Positions 15,243 through 24,170 are shown, counted from the stretch's first letter. The stretch is 64,000 nucleotides of DNA from Hoylesella buccalis ATCC 35310 (GCF_000177075.1 NZ_ADEG01000039.1:124001-188000); one strand, 5' to 3'. Notes: generated by a model from the sequence alone, not told the origin. Made by a program: numbers and translations.

Positions 15243-16327
15243 CACTGTCCTATCTCATTGAAAAAGAATTCATCCAGATTCGGCACAATCCATTCATACC
15301 CAAGCTGATACTGTTCTTTCCAATCGCCATCATGCTGGTGTTTCCGTGGATTACGAGTATGGAGGTGAAGAACATCTACATCACCGTGGTTGACAACGAT
15401 CACAGTACGCTGTCGCAACGCTTGGTACAGCGCATCCAATCATCGCCCTATTTCAAGTTCTCGGGAATGGCTCAAACCAATAAAGAGGCCATGCAGGCCA
15501 TCGAAAGGAATGATGCCGACGTGGTACTCACCATTCCTCACTACTACGAACGCGACCATGTGAACGGCCAACAGCCACAGGTACTCATCTCTGCCAATGC
15601 CGTGAATGGTACCAAGGGCGGCATGGGATCGGCATATTTGGCCCAGATTGTGAACCAAAATTTACAGGACGGACAAGTCAGACCGATGGAGTCTCCGTTC
15701 TCAACCGTGGCACTGTTCAATCCTCACAAGAGCTACAAGCTGTTCATGATTCCTGCCCTGATGTCGTTGGTGATTATTATGTTGTGTGGTTTTCTCTTGG
15801 CCTTGAACATTGTCAGCGAAAAAGAAGCCGGCACGATTGAGCAGATGAACGTAACGCCTGTGAGCAAACTCCAGTTTATTCTTTCCAAGATGATTCCCTA
15901 TTGGCTCATATCCGCAGTCGTCATCATAGAGTGTATCTTCCTGGCTTGGCTGGTTTTTGGCATTTTTCCGGCAGGCAACATCGTGTTGATATTCCTGTTG
16001 TCCATGCTCCTGGCCTTGATATTCAGCGGCATCGGACTCATCATTTCCAACTACAGTGATGCCATGCAGGAAGCCATGTTCGTGATGTTTTTCATCATCA
16101 TGTTTGTCATGATGCTCAGCGGACTGTTCACTCCCGTGTCCAGTATGCCCGATTGGGCGCAAAAGTTGACGCTGGCTAACCCCGTGACCTACTTCATTGA
16201 GGGCATGCGAACGGTGTTTATTCGAGGGGGCAACTTGGCTTCCATCGCCCAAGACCTGCTCATCTTGCTTCTGTTCGCCATCGTCATCGATGTGTGGGCG
16301 GTGTTCAGTTATAAGAAAATTCAGTAA
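15239..16327 (+). CDS. ABC-2 type permease (YbhR-like)
   Basis: 362 residues. Same plan as the preceding gene: KEFIQIRHNP cytoplasmic start, first membrane helix (~22-40), periplasmic domain (~45-170), and VSEKEAGTIEQMNVTPVSK (~195-213) leading to five more helices. It is the second half-channel and last gene of the TolC-HlyD-ATPase-permease-permease operon. The start ATG overlaps the previous stop. Homologous E. coli systems export drugs or cationic compounds; the substrate here cannot be told. Confidence 0.88.
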   Translation: MTLSYLIEKEFIQIRHNPFIPKLILFFPIAIMLVFPWITSMEVKNIYITVVDNDHSTLSQRLVQRIQSSPYFKFSGMAQTNKEAMQAIERNDADVVLTIPHYYERDHVNGQQPQVLISANAVNGTKGGMGSAYLAQIVNQNLQDGQVRPMESPFSTVALFNPHKSYKLFMIPALMSLVIIMLCGFLLALNIVSEKEAGTIEQMNVTPVSKLQFILSKMIPYWLISAVVIIECIFLAWLVFGIFPAGNIVLIFLLSMLLALIFSGIGLIISNYSDAMQEAMFVMFFIIMFVMMLSGLFTPVSSMPDWAQKLTLANPVTYFIEGMRTVFIRGGNLASIAQDLLILLLFAIVIDVWAVFSYKKIQ

Positions 16328-16491
16328 ACGTTTGTCCCATCATCCATTTGGATGTCAAAAATAACGGCAGTAGTTGAAACGCTTAACTGGGACCGATGAC
16401 GTTCGCATACATGAGAAATGAAATAGATGGATGACATACTTTCATCCGCCAACGTTATTCGTTTAAGTAGAGAGAAGTGGGTGGAAGATGG

Positions 16492-16889
16492 CGCATGTCG
16501 TTGACTTTTTTTACCAAATAATACCCCAAAAACGGCACTTCAAATCTTTCAATCTAGAAAAATTCAATAGGCAAACAGGATGCAAATAAGAGATAATCGT
16601 GGCTGAAAATGCGAATTTCACCTTCAGCGCGTAGCTTTTATTAGCTTATATGCATCACTTTGGTGCTCAATTGACATGCTCTTGCTTTGCAAAAGCATGT
16701 AGATTGTAGCCTTAAAGCAATGCTTTTAATGAAGAAAAGCTTGAAAAACAACGCCCTGAGTGTGATTGTTAACCATAACGTATTGGCTCACAGGTATATC
16801 TGAAAACCGCTTCATATTTGGCTTATTTACAACGAAACGATTGTCGTTTGTAAATAAGCCAAATATGAAGCGGTTGCTTGTCAAGAATA
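16492..16889 (-). repeat. 400-bp intergenic repeat, copy B (reversed)
   Basis: 398 bp. Read on the minus strand it shows the family order: TTCTTGACAA (16889 inward), the hairpin module, AAAAGCATTGCTTTAAGG, ACATGCTTTTGCAAAGC, CACCAAAGTGATGCAT, GCATCCTGTTTGCCTATTG, TTTTTCTAGATTGAAAG, GCCGTTTTTGGGG, then GTCAACGACATGCG. The hairpin module is the best preserved of all copies: arms 16805-16832 and 16848-16875 are perfect 28-bp complements. It fills most of the gap (16328-16953) between convergent genes. The remainder (16328-16491) holds only weak inverted repeats (AATAACG 16360-16366 with CGTTATT 16453-16459). Confidence 0.75.
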
Positions 16890-16953
16890 TTCACACCCAT
16901 GATACCGCTGGAGTAGGATGCTCACAGCGTGACATGGTGATCAATTTGCTATG

Positions 16954-18426
16954 CTACAGCAAATGAGTCTCGCCAATAAAGAATAGGAGTGCGTAACCCA
17001 ATATCATGCTGATGATACCCACTGTCAAGCCCACCTTGAGCATGTCGTTCTGCTTGACCAGTCCTGTTGAATAGGCGATGGCGTTTGGTGGCGTTGAAAT
17101 AGGTAAGCACATGGCTGAAGAAGCTGCGATGGCAATACCGATGAGTATCGTAGATGTGCCGCCAATGGAATTGAGGGTGTCGCCCATGCCTGCACAGACA
17201 ACGCTCAAAATTGGAACCAACAAGGCTGCTGTTGCGGTGTTGGAGATGAAGTTGGACAAGAAATAGCAAATCAATCCCGACAAAATCAGTATGATTACCG
17301 GACTGAATTCCTTGAAAGGAATGCTCTCGATGGCGCGGTCAGCTAAGCCAGATCCGTTCATGCCGAGGCCTAAAGCGAATCCGCCGGCCACCATCCAGAT
17401 GACACTCCAGTTGATTTCTTGCAAATCTTTACCAGTAATGACGCCCGTAATCGCGAAAATTCCCATAGGTACCATGGCCACGGTGTTAGAGTCCATGCCG
17501 GTAATCTTGCCCGGGATGAGCCAGAGAAGAATGGTGAGGATGAAGGTTCCGCTTACTACCCACATGCGCCATCCACTATGTATGTGTCCTTTGATTTCCA
17601 ACTCAATGGTCTTCTGTGTAAAGGGGAAGAACTTCAAGATGATGCGCCACGAAATGAACAGCAGGATGATGACCAATGGAAACATGAAGGCCATCCAGTT
17701 ACCAAAGCCGATACCCATGTTCAGTCCTTCAGGGTCGTTGAGGGCTTGTAGTGCAATTGCGTTCGGTGGTGTGCCGATAGGCGTGGCCATACCGCCAAGG
17801 TTGGCTGCTACAGGGATGCTCATAGTCAGTGCGATGCGCCCCTTACCGTTGGGTGGAAGGGCTGCGAATACAGGGGTGAGGAAGGTGAGCATCATGGCTG
17901 CCGTGGCGGTATTGCTGACAAACATGGAGAAAACACCGGTGATGAGGAGGAATCCTAAAAGTACATTCTCACTCTTGCGTCCGAACGGTTTGATAAGGTT
18001 ACGAGCCAAAAGAACATCCAGTCCCGATTTTGTCGCTGCGATGGCAAGGATAAATCCGCCCAAAAACAGGATGATGACGGGGTTGGCAAAGGTGGCCATA
18101 ATCTCCTTTGATTTGAGCAAGGTGCCGAATACTTCATTCTCTTCGCCCTTGAACATTGATAAACTGTTATTGGAAACAGTTAAGCACATCACGGTGATGA
18201 TGGCTAATGAGGTGGCCCACGAAGGCACGGCTTCGGTAATCCACGACAGGGTGGCGAATACAAAAATGGCGATGATTCGCTGTTGAATGACGGTCAATCC
18301 ATCGATGCCGAAGGTGTCAATGGGTAGGTTCCACACGATAGCGGTCACGGCTATGATTCCTAAGAAGGTAAACAGCTTCTTGGTATTTAGCTGACCGCTC
18401 ATAACATTTTCTTTTTCTTCTTCCAT
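16954..18426 (-). CDS. DASS family (SLC13) anion:sodium symporter
   Basis: 490 residues, about 11-12 membrane helices. The two SNT signatures that coordinate sodium and carboxylate in this family are visible: SNTATAAMM (~170) and SNTATAALL (~405), each followed by proline-rich hairpins (PIGTPPNAIA and PISTPPNAIA). Family members import C4-dicarboxylates, citrate or sulfate with sodium. The SNT plus TPPNA pattern favours the dicarboxylate group, but specificity is not assured. Monocistronic, with a good -33/-7 promoter upstream. Confidence 0.88.
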   Translation of the reverse strand: MEEEKENVMSGQLNTKKLFTFLGIIAVTAIVWNLPIDTFGIDGLTVIQQRIIAIFVFATLSWITEAVPSWATSLAIITVMCLTVSNNSLSMFKGEENEVFGTLLKSKEIMATFANPVIILFLGGFILAIAATKSGLDVLLARNLIKPFGRKSENVLLGFLLITGVFSMFVSNTATAAMMLTFLTPVFAALPPNGKGRIALTMSIPVAANLGGMATPIGTPPNAIALQALNDPEGLNMGIGFGNWMAFMFPLVIILLFISWRIILKFFPFTQKTIELEIKGHIHSGWRMWVVSGTFILTILLWLIPGKITGMDSNTVAMVPMGIFAITGVITGKDLQEINWSVIWMVAGGFALGLGMNGSGLADRAIESIPFKEFSPVIILILSGLICYFLSNFISNTATAALLVPILSVVCAGMGDTLNSIGGTSTILIGIAIAASSAMCLPISTPPNAIAYSTGLVKQNDMLKVGLTVGIISMILGYALLFFIGETHLL

Positions 18427-18460
18427 GGCTAATTGAGTGTTTAGTTATAGTTAGATTGGG

Positions 18461-18490
18461 CAAAGATATGATTTTTTTGGAATAAACAAA
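18461..18490 (-). promoter_or_regulatory. -33/-7 promoter of the DASS gene
   Basis: On the minus strand TTTG (18490-18487) and TATCTTTG (18468-18461) are separated by 18 bases. This is the cleanest Bacteroidota -33/-7 pair in the window, 35 bases upstream of the start codon. Confidence 0.65.
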
Positions 18491-18601
18491 AATTATGACA
18501 TAATAATAGTAGAAAAACATCCTTTTTCCTTTTCGTATGACAGGCGAACATGGCGGTGGGAAGATGAAAAATCGTGGCACTTCCATGTAGTTTTTGTTTA
18601 A

Positions 18602-18617
18602 TAATTTTGTATTTTTG
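18602..18617 (+). promoter_or_regulatory. Two overlapping -7 boxes for the BtuF-like gene
   Basis: TAATTTTG (18602-18609) and TATTTTTG (18610-18617) are adjacent, 49 bases before the ATG at 18666. Either or both could be used. Confidence 0.5.
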
Positions 18618-18665
18618 TATCCTATTTTATCAGGACATGTTGCATGATGTATAGAACAGAAAGGC

Positions 18666-19814
18666 ATGAAGAATAAATTTATTTTGCGTTGGTTTGGAGC
18701 TTTTGTCCTCTTCACGGTCATCTTGTTGGCGGGTTGCCGTCATGGTAGTGGGTCGAAAAGTTCGGGCGATGGGGAGCCATTGGCATTCAAGTATGCCCAA
18801 CATATTAAGGTGGTGAAGCATCAACTGTTTACGGTTGTCACACTCGTTGACCCGTGGCGTGAGGGGAAAACGTTGCATACTTATGTGCTGGTGGATAGGA
18901 AAGATTCGGCTCGGGTGGATCATTTGCCCGAAGGAACGCTGGTTTATACGCCTTTAATGCGCAGCGTTGTCTTCACGACAGCTCACTGCAAACTGCTTGA
19001 ATATTTAGGTTGTTTGAATCAAATTGTTGGCGTTGCCGACTTGAAATACATCCTGATACCCTCCATTCATGAGCGGGTACGATTGGGAAAGATTGTGGAT
19101 TGTGGTGAAGGCATGGCACCCCAGTTAGAAAAAATCATCGAATTGAAGCCGCAGGCGTTGTTCTTGTCACCTTTTGAGAACAGCGGTGGTTATGGAAAGT
19201 TGGCGCAATTGGGAACGCCCATCATCGAGATGGCCGATTATATGGAAACTTCTCCGTTGGGCAGAGCCGAGTGGATGAAGTTTTATGGCATGTTGTTCGG
19301 TCAGGAAAAGCGTGCCGATTCGCTATTTAATGTCGTGGATAGTCTTTACCAGGGGCTGAAGACGACGGCCCAAGCGTGGCACATTGGACGTTCAATCTTG
19401 ACGGAACGCAAGACGGGTAGCGTGTGGTACTGCCCCGGAGGGATGAGTACGATGGGGCAAATGATAGCCGATGCCAACGGAACCTATGCCTTTTCGGACG
19501 ACAAGCATAGCGGTAGTCTGCCTTTATCGTTTGAAGAAGTGTTGGAAAAGGCTGGAGATAGTGACGTTTGGGCATTCAAATTCAACGGCGAAAGGCTCAT
19601 GACGAAGAAGGATTTGTTGGCCGAATATCATGGATATGATGGCTTGAAAGCGTTCAAGATGGGGCAGATTTATCAGTGTAATGGCAGTGTAAAACCTTAT
19701 TTTGAGGAGACTCCTTTTCGTCCTGACTTATTATTAAGGGATCTTATCATCATGTTACATCCCGAAGCAACGGCCTTAGGTCCATTGAGATACTATGAGA
19801 AAATAGAACAATAG
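18666..19814 (+). CDS. BtuF/FepB-like ABC substrate-binding lipoprotein (orphan)
   Basis: 382 residues. A lipoprotein signal ends in LLAGC (Cys ~25). The rest has the two-lobe plan of class III metal-chelate binding proteins: VVTLVDPW strand (~55), TAHCKLLEYLG and IVGVAD (~105-125), AP-Q-LEKIIELKPQALFLSP (~155-180) and a GTPIIEMADYMETSPLGRAEW lobe linker (~196 onward). Relatives bind cobalamin, haem or siderophores. No permease or ATPase gene is adjacent, so partners must be elsewhere or the protein works otherwise. It is monocistronic and ends at a terminator hairpin. Confidence 0.75.
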   Translation: MKNKFILRWFGAFVLFTVILLAGCRHGSGSKSSGDGEPLAFKYAQHIKVVKHQLFTVVTLVDPWREGKTLHTYVLVDRKDSARVDHLPEGTLVYTPLMRSVVFTTAHCKLLEYLGCLNQIVGVADLKYILIPSIHERVRLGKIVDCGEGMAPQLEKIIELKPQALFLSPFENSGGYGKLAQLGTPIIEMADYMETSPLGRAEWMKFYGMLFGQEKRADSLFNVVDSLYQGLKTTAQAWHIGRSILTERKTGSVWYCPGGMSTMGQMIADANGTYAFSDDKHSGSLPLSFEEVLEKAGDSDVWAFKFNGERLMTKKDLLAEYHGYDGLKAFKMGQIYQCNGSVKPYFEETPFRPDLLLRDLIIMLHPEATALGPLRYYEKIEQ

Positions 19815-19870
19815 GTGTGACATGGACGACTCGGCATCACGCTTTCAGTTGTAAAGTATCGTGCACAGAC

Positions 19871-19905
19871 ACAAAAAAGACAATCCGCATGGACTGTCTT
19901 TTTGT
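19871..19905 (+). terminator. Rho-independent terminator after the BtuF-like gene
   Basis: AAAAAAGACAATCC, loop GCAT, then GGACTGTCTTTTT: an 8-bp stem with one G-U-type mismatch followed by T5, between convergent genes. Confidence 0.75.
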
Positions 19906-19960
19906 AGTTATTTGATGGCACAGGCAGGTGATATCAGCTTACTGTCTGTGTCTTTTGTTA

Positions 19961-20998
19961 TTAATAGGCGGCTTCAAACTCCTTCAAGAAGCGCAGGTCA
20001 TTCTCTGAGAACATGCGCAAATCGCTTACACGATACTTCAGATTGGTGATGCGTTCCACGCCCATTCCGAAGGCATAGCCACTATATACCTTACTATCAA
20101 TGCCGCAAGATTCCAGTACGTTGGGGTCAACCATGCCGCAACCGAGTATCTCTACCCAACCCGTGTGCTTGCAAAACGCACAACCATCACCACCACAAAT
20201 GAAACAAGAGATATCCATTTCGGCACTTGGCTCAGTGAAAGGGAAATAGCTGGGGCGCAGTCTGATGTCGGTATCTGGGCCGAACATCTCACGTGCAAAG
20301 GTCAACAATACTTGTTTGAGGTCAGTAAACGACACGTTCTTATCAATATATAGACCCTCTACTTGATGGAAGAAGCAGTGCGCGCGGGCCGAGATGGCCT
20401 CGTTGCGATACACTCTTCCCGGGCAGATGATGCGGATGGGAGGTTGATGGGTCTCCATATAGTGCGACTGGTCACCTGATGTATGTGAGCGCAGCAATAT
20501 GTTTTTGGTCACATCATTGGGATGTTTGCTCACGAAGAACGTGTCTTGCATGTCGCGGGCAGGATGATCTGACGCAAAATTGAGCTTGGTAAAAACGTGC
20601 AAGTCGTCATCAATCTCTGGTCCATCAGCCAACACAAAGCCCATGCGTTGGAAGATATCGCAGATTTGATTCTTCACGATAGTCAGTGGATGTCGTGTCC
20701 CCAAGCGGATAGGATAGGGTGTACGAGTCAAGTCAATGTCATCAGAAGCATCGGCGGTAGTCTGTACTTCCTCTTTCAAGGCATTGATTTTGTCCAACGC
20801 CATCTGCTTCAATTCATTGATTTTCATGCCTACTGTTTTCTTCTCATCAGCGGCCACGTTGCGGAAATCGGCCATCAAAGCATTGATTTCACCTTTCTTA
20901 CTGAGGTATTTCAGGCGCAACCGTTCAACTTCTTCCGCGTTCTTGGCTGAAAGATTGCTTACTTCGTGCAGAAGCTCATCTATTTTATCAAGTATCAT
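19961..20998 (-). CDS. pheS: Phenylalanyl-tRNA synthetase alpha subunit
   Basis: 345 residues, the usual length. It attaches Phe to tRNA-Phe as an alpha2-beta2 class II synthetase. An N-terminal coiled coil (~1-85) is followed by the catalytic core: HPLTIVKNQICDIFQRMGF (~105), motif 2 around RTHTSGDQ and PGRVYRNEAISARAH (~168-206), VEGLYIDKNVSF (~212), and the C-terminal GMGVERITNLKY motif 3 (~318-330). pheT is not adjacent, as is common in Bacteroidales. It is convergent with the BtuF-like gene. Confidence 0.95.
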   Translation of the reverse strand: MILDKIDELLHEVSNLSAKNAEEVERLRLKYLSKKGEINALMADFRNVAADEKKTVGMKINELKQMALDKINALKEEVQTTADASDDIDLTRTPYPIRLGTRHPLTIVKNQICDIFQRMGFVLADGPEIDDDLHVFTKLNFASDHPARDMQDTFFVSKHPNDVTKNILLRSHTSGDQSHYMETHQPPIRIICPGRVYRNEAISARAHCFFHQVEGLYIDKNVSFTDLKQVLLTFAREMFGPDTDIRLRPSYFPFTEPSAEMDISCFICGGDGCAFCKHTGWVEILGCGMVDPNVLESCGIDSKVYSGYAFGMGVERITNLKYRVSDLRMFSENDLRFLKEFEAAY

Positions 20999-21072
20999 AC
21001 TTTATAATAATTTCCTACTGCAAAGGTACTATTTTTTAAGTTAAAAAGAAGACTTATATCAAAATTAAGTCG

Positions 21073-21230
21073 TAATTTTGCATAAAATAGGCTGCACCTT
21101 ACCAAAATAAGTAAACTTCTTTTGGATTCGGTTTGCGCTATTTTTCCATAAGATAGGCATCGCCTCAACAAAGAAAGCAAACTTCCTTTGTCTTCGGCTT
21201 GCACTATCTTTGCATAAAATAGACTGCACC
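21073..21230 (+). promoter_or_regulatory. Tandem 66-bp promoter repeats upstream of the DUF4348-like gene
   Basis: Two complete 66-bp units, 21073-21138 and 21139-21204, and the start of a third. Each begins with a -7-like box: TAATTTTG (21073), TATTTTTC (21139, last base off) and TATCTTTG (21205). The shared body is TAAAATAGGCTGCACC...AAACTTC...TTCGGTTTGC. The unit is the same as that before coaW at 8885. The third box lies about 105 bases upstream of the ATG at 21317. Confidence 0.6.
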
Positions 21231-21316
21231 TTCGTCCAGAAATGTCGTGTATAGATAGGAATTTGAAGGGGTATGTTAGAAAAAAATGAGAGGATTTTAT
21301 AAGTAAAAGCGTTCGT

Positions 21317-22174
21317 ATGAGAAAATTTACTTTCTTCGTTTTGGCATTGATGATGTTGATATCGGTCCTGTTTTCCACAACGGGATGTGTTGATAAAAAG
21401 CCTCAAGCCGTTGATACCTTGGCGGTTGATTCCATTGAAGAGGATAGTGTTGACGAGGATACGCTGTCAAACATGATTGCTGAATCGCCCATGTCGAAGT
21501 CAGCCGACGAGCTGTTTGACGACTTTATCTTTAATTTTGCCGCGAATAGAAAGCTGCAGCTCAAGCGTGTGAAGTTTCCACTTCCTGTGATGAAGCATGG
21601 AGAACAGACCGATGAAATCAAGAAAGAGCAGTGGAAGATGGACTACTTTTTCATGAAACAAGGCTATTTTACGCTCATTTTTGACAACCTCAAACAGATG
21701 GAAGTGATGAAAGACACGTCGGTAAACCAGGTGACTGTTGAAAAGATATTGTTCAAAAACAAAACCGTCAAGCAGTATGTTTTCAACCGAATCAATGGTG
21801 AGTTCATGCTAACTTCGATTGTTTACCAGCCAATACACGAGAGTGTCAACGGCTCTTTTTTGCAGTTTTACCAACGATTTGCTGTCGACAGTGCTTTTCA
21901 GGTGCGTAGTATGAACGAAACAGTTGAGTTCACAGCTCCCGATCCCGATGATGATTTTGGTACCATCACGGGTTCTATTGTTCCCGAACAGTGGTCGGCG
22001 TTCAAGCCACCCATCATCCCCCAAGGAACTATCTACAATATAGTTTATGGTCAGAAGCATAAGCGAGGGAATCAAAAAATCTTTGTTGTGCGTGGCATCG
22101 CTACCGATTTGGAGAATATCATGGTGTTCCGTCGCCAGAAGTCTGAATGGAAATTGATGAAATTTAATAGCTGA
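21317..22174 (+). CDS. DUF4348-like lipoprotein
   Basis: 285 residues. A lipoprotein signal (~1-24) ends at STTGC. An acidic linker follows (~30-55, rich in Asp, Glu and Ser), then a globular domain beginning SADELFDDFIFNFAANRKLQLKR, with FPLPVM, WKMDYFFMKQGYFTLIF and a repeated aromatic pattern, and a C-terminal IMVFRRQKSEWKLMKF strand. This fits the Bacteroidales DUF4348 family, of unknown function; the name is from memory of the family pattern. It lies 10 bases upstream of murB in the same direction. Confidence 0.6.
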   Translation: MRKFTFFVLALMMLISVLFSTTGCVDKKPQAVDTLAVDSIEEDSVDEDTLSNMIAESPMSKSADELFDDFIFNFAANRKLQLKRVKFPLPVMKHGEQTDEIKKEQWKMDYFFMKQGYFTLIFDNLKQMEVMKDTSVNQVTVEKILFKNKTVKQYVFNRINGEFMLTSIVYQPIHESVNGSFLQFYQRFAVDSAFQVRSMNETVEFTAPDPDDDFGTITGSIVPEQWSAFKPPIIPQGTIYNIVYGQKHKRGNQKIFVVRGIATDLENIMVFRRQKSEWKLMKFNS

Positions 22175-22184
22175 TAGAGTAGGG

Positions 22185-23198
22185 ATGAGAGATATACGCA
22201 ACCATAGTCTGCTGCATCACAACACGTTTGGCATAGACGTTTCGTGCCGTCGCTTCATCGAGTTTAATACGAAAGCCGAACTTCTCGAAGCACTTTCACG
22301 GCTCACCGAGGCCGATTATCCCATCATGCCATTGGGAAAAGGCAGCAACCTGTTGTTGACAAAAGATTTTGATGGCACCGTTTTGTGTTCGAACATCCGT
22401 TCGATTGACATTGCGATCAACAACCATCAGGCTGTCATCAAGAGCGGCAGTGGCGTGGTGTGGGACGATTTAGTCGCCACTTGTGTTGAGCAAGGAGCTT
22501 ACGGTCTGGAAAATCTCTCTTTAATTCCTGGCACGGTAGGCGCTGCGGCAGTGCAGAACATCGGCGCTTACGGCAGCGAGGTCAACCATTTTATCCACTC
22601 CATAATGGCTGTAGAAATCGCCACGGGGCATGAGGTAAAGTTCGCTCGCGCTGATTGTCAATACGCCTACCGATACAGTAAGTTCAAGGATGAGTGGAAA
22701 AATAGGTTTGTCATCACCCATGTTGAGTTCCGTTTCGACTGCACTTACCGTCCTCATTTAGATTATGGTAACATTCGAGCAGCATTGCAGCGGCAGGGAA
22801 TAGAACACCCCACGCCACAGCAATTGCGCCAAACCATCATTGCCATTCGCCAGGCCAAACTGCCCGATCCACAGGTGCAAGGCAATGCAGGAAGCTTTTT
22901 TATGAACCCCATTGTTGACCGAAAGGTGTATGAACGCTTGGCCATGCAATATCCTCAGATGCCCCATTATACCATAGATGATGAACATGAGAAGATTCCA
23001 GCCGGCTGGTTGATTGACCAATGTGGGTGGAAAGGCCGTTCCATGGGGGCCGCCGGCGTGCACGACAAGCAGGCACTTGTGCTGGTGAATCGTGGTGGAG
23101 CCACCGGAAGCGATATTGTAAAATTGTGTGAGGCCATACGGCATGATGTCTTCCAACGCTTCGACATCATCATCAAACCGGAGGTAAACATCTTATGA
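22185..23198 (+). CDS. murB: UDP-N-acetylmuramate dehydrogenase
   Basis: 337 residues. It reduces UDP-GlcNAc-enolpyruvate to UDP-MurNAc with NADPH and FAD in peptidoglycan synthesis. FAD-binding motifs are LGKGSNLL (~48), LENLSLIPGTVGAAAVQNIG (~107) and YGSE. The catalytic Ser is in GNAGSFFMNP (~229) and the catalytic Glu in KPEVNIL at the very C-terminus, which matches type I (E. coli-like) MurB including the extra YRYSKFKDEW loop. It is followed by an MBL hydrolase with an ATGA overlap. Confidence 0.95.
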   Translation: MRDIRNHSLLHHNTFGIDVSCRRFIEFNTKAELLEALSRLTEADYPIMPLGKGSNLLLTKDFDGTVLCSNIRSIDIAINNHQAVIKSGSGVVWDDLVATCVEQGAYGLENLSLIPGTVGAAAVQNIGAYGSEVNHFIHSIMAVEIATGHEVKFARADCQYAYRYSKFKDEWKNRFVITHVEFRFDCTYRPHLDYGNIRAALQRQGIEHPTPQQLRQTIIAIRQAKLPDPQVQGNAGSFFMNPIVDRKVYERLAMQYPQMPHYTIDDEHEKIPAGWLIDQCGWKGRSMGAAGVHDKQALVLVNRGGATGSDIVKLCEAIRHDVFQRFDIIIKPEVNIL

Positions 23199-23956
23199 GA
23201 TTAACATTCTTGGGTACTGGCACGTCGGGTGGCGTCCCTTCTTTGGGATGTCATTGTGCGGTATGTGAGAGCACTGACCCACATGATAAGCGTTTGCGAA
23301 CGGCTGCTTTGCTGGAAACGCAAACAACGAGGATTCTCATTGACTGTGGCCCTGACATCCGTCAGCAACTCATGCCCTTTACCTTTACTCCGTTGGATGG
23401 TGTGTTGCTCACGCATGTTCATTATGATCATGTGGCCGGCATCGACGATTTGCGACCCTTCTGCGTGTTCGGTTCCGTACATGTTTTTGCTGACCAACAA
23501 ACGGTAGATCAGCTGCATCAGACCATGCCTTATTGTTTTACGGAGAAACTTTATCCCGGTGTGCCACGGCTCGACTTAACCCCTGTGGTCCCACATCAAC
23601 CCCTAATCGTGGGGGATGTCGAGGTGTTGCCTTTCCAGGTGATGCATGACAAGCTGCCCATCTTAGGCTATCGGTTTGGTAGCCTGGCCTATATCACGGA
23701 CATGAAGACCATCGATGATGCCGAATATGCCTATCTTGAAGGCATCGACACGCTCGTTGTGAATGCGCTGAGGTATCAGCCGCAACACCATTCGCACATG
23801 ACGGTAGATGAAGCAGTGGCGTTTGCCAAGCGCATTGGAGCCCACCGTACCTATTTTGTACACATGAACCACGACGTGGGTTTTCATGAAGAAGTGAACA
23901 AACAGCTGCCCGCTGGCATGCAATTGGCTTATGATGGATTGCAGATAGATGTGTAA
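23195..23956 (+). CDS. MBL-fold metallohydrolase (PhnP-like)
   Basis: 253 residues. The metallo-beta-lactamase fold is shown by LGTGTSGGVPSLGC (~5-18), IDCGPD (~50), the metal motif THVHYDHVAGID (~73-84), FQVMHDKLPILGYRFG (~148), YITDMKT (~168) and a final HMNHDVGF (~228). A Cys pair (CHCAVC, ~18-23) near the N-terminus recalls the structural zinc site of PhnP-type cyclic phosphodiesterases. The ATG overlaps the murB stop (ATGA), so the two are translationally coupled. Substrate unknown. Confidence 0.82.
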   Translation: MRLTFLGTGTSGGVPSLGCHCAVCESTDPHDKRLRTAALLETQTTRILIDCGPDIRQQLMPFTFTPLDGVLLTHVHYDHVAGIDDLRPFCVFGSVHVFADQQTVDQLHQTMPYCFTEKLYPGVPRLDLTPVVPHQPLIVGDVEVLPFQVMHDKLPILGYRFGSLAYITDMKTIDDAEYAYLEGIDTLVVNALRYQPQHHSHMTVDEAVAFAKRIGAHRTYFVHMNHDVGFHEEVNKQLPAGMQLAYDGLQIDV

Positions 23957-24092
23957 AAAGTACGTCGTTTGCACTCGTCAACAATTTATGGGCAAATTGT
24001 GTCTTCTTGTCAAAAATACCTTTAGTTCGATTAAAAATAGTTATAAAAAGTCCAAATTCATGGCCAAATCTTGCAAATACGATATCATTTCG

Positions 24093-24170
24093 TATCTTTG
24101 CAATGTGTTTTTCATAGTATTAGATTTAAGGTTAATAAGATTGAGAGTACGGCGGTACTCTTTTTTTTTT
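24093..24170 (+). ncRNA. Candidate short RNA: promoter plus strong terminator
   Basis: TATCTTTG (24093-24100) is a perfect -7 box set inside an inverted repeat (TTGCAAATACGA / TCGTATCTTTGCAA, 24071-24104). The next ~45 bases contain no start codon-led frame of note (TTTCATAGTATTAG, then TTTAAGGTTAATAAG). They end in the hairpin AGAGTAC-GGCG-GTACTCT (24144-24161) and ten T residues (24161-24170). The predicted transcript is about 60-70 nt. The leader words look familiar from other Bacteroidales, but this cannot be checked here. The following 24171-24355 shows no convincing gene. Confidence 0.5.

Noticed and set aside
15701..16252. A 183-codon minus-strand frame within the second ABC-2 permease gene.
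   Set aside because: It is rich in His, Gln and Glu without structure and lies fully inside a well-supported membrane protein gene on the other strand.
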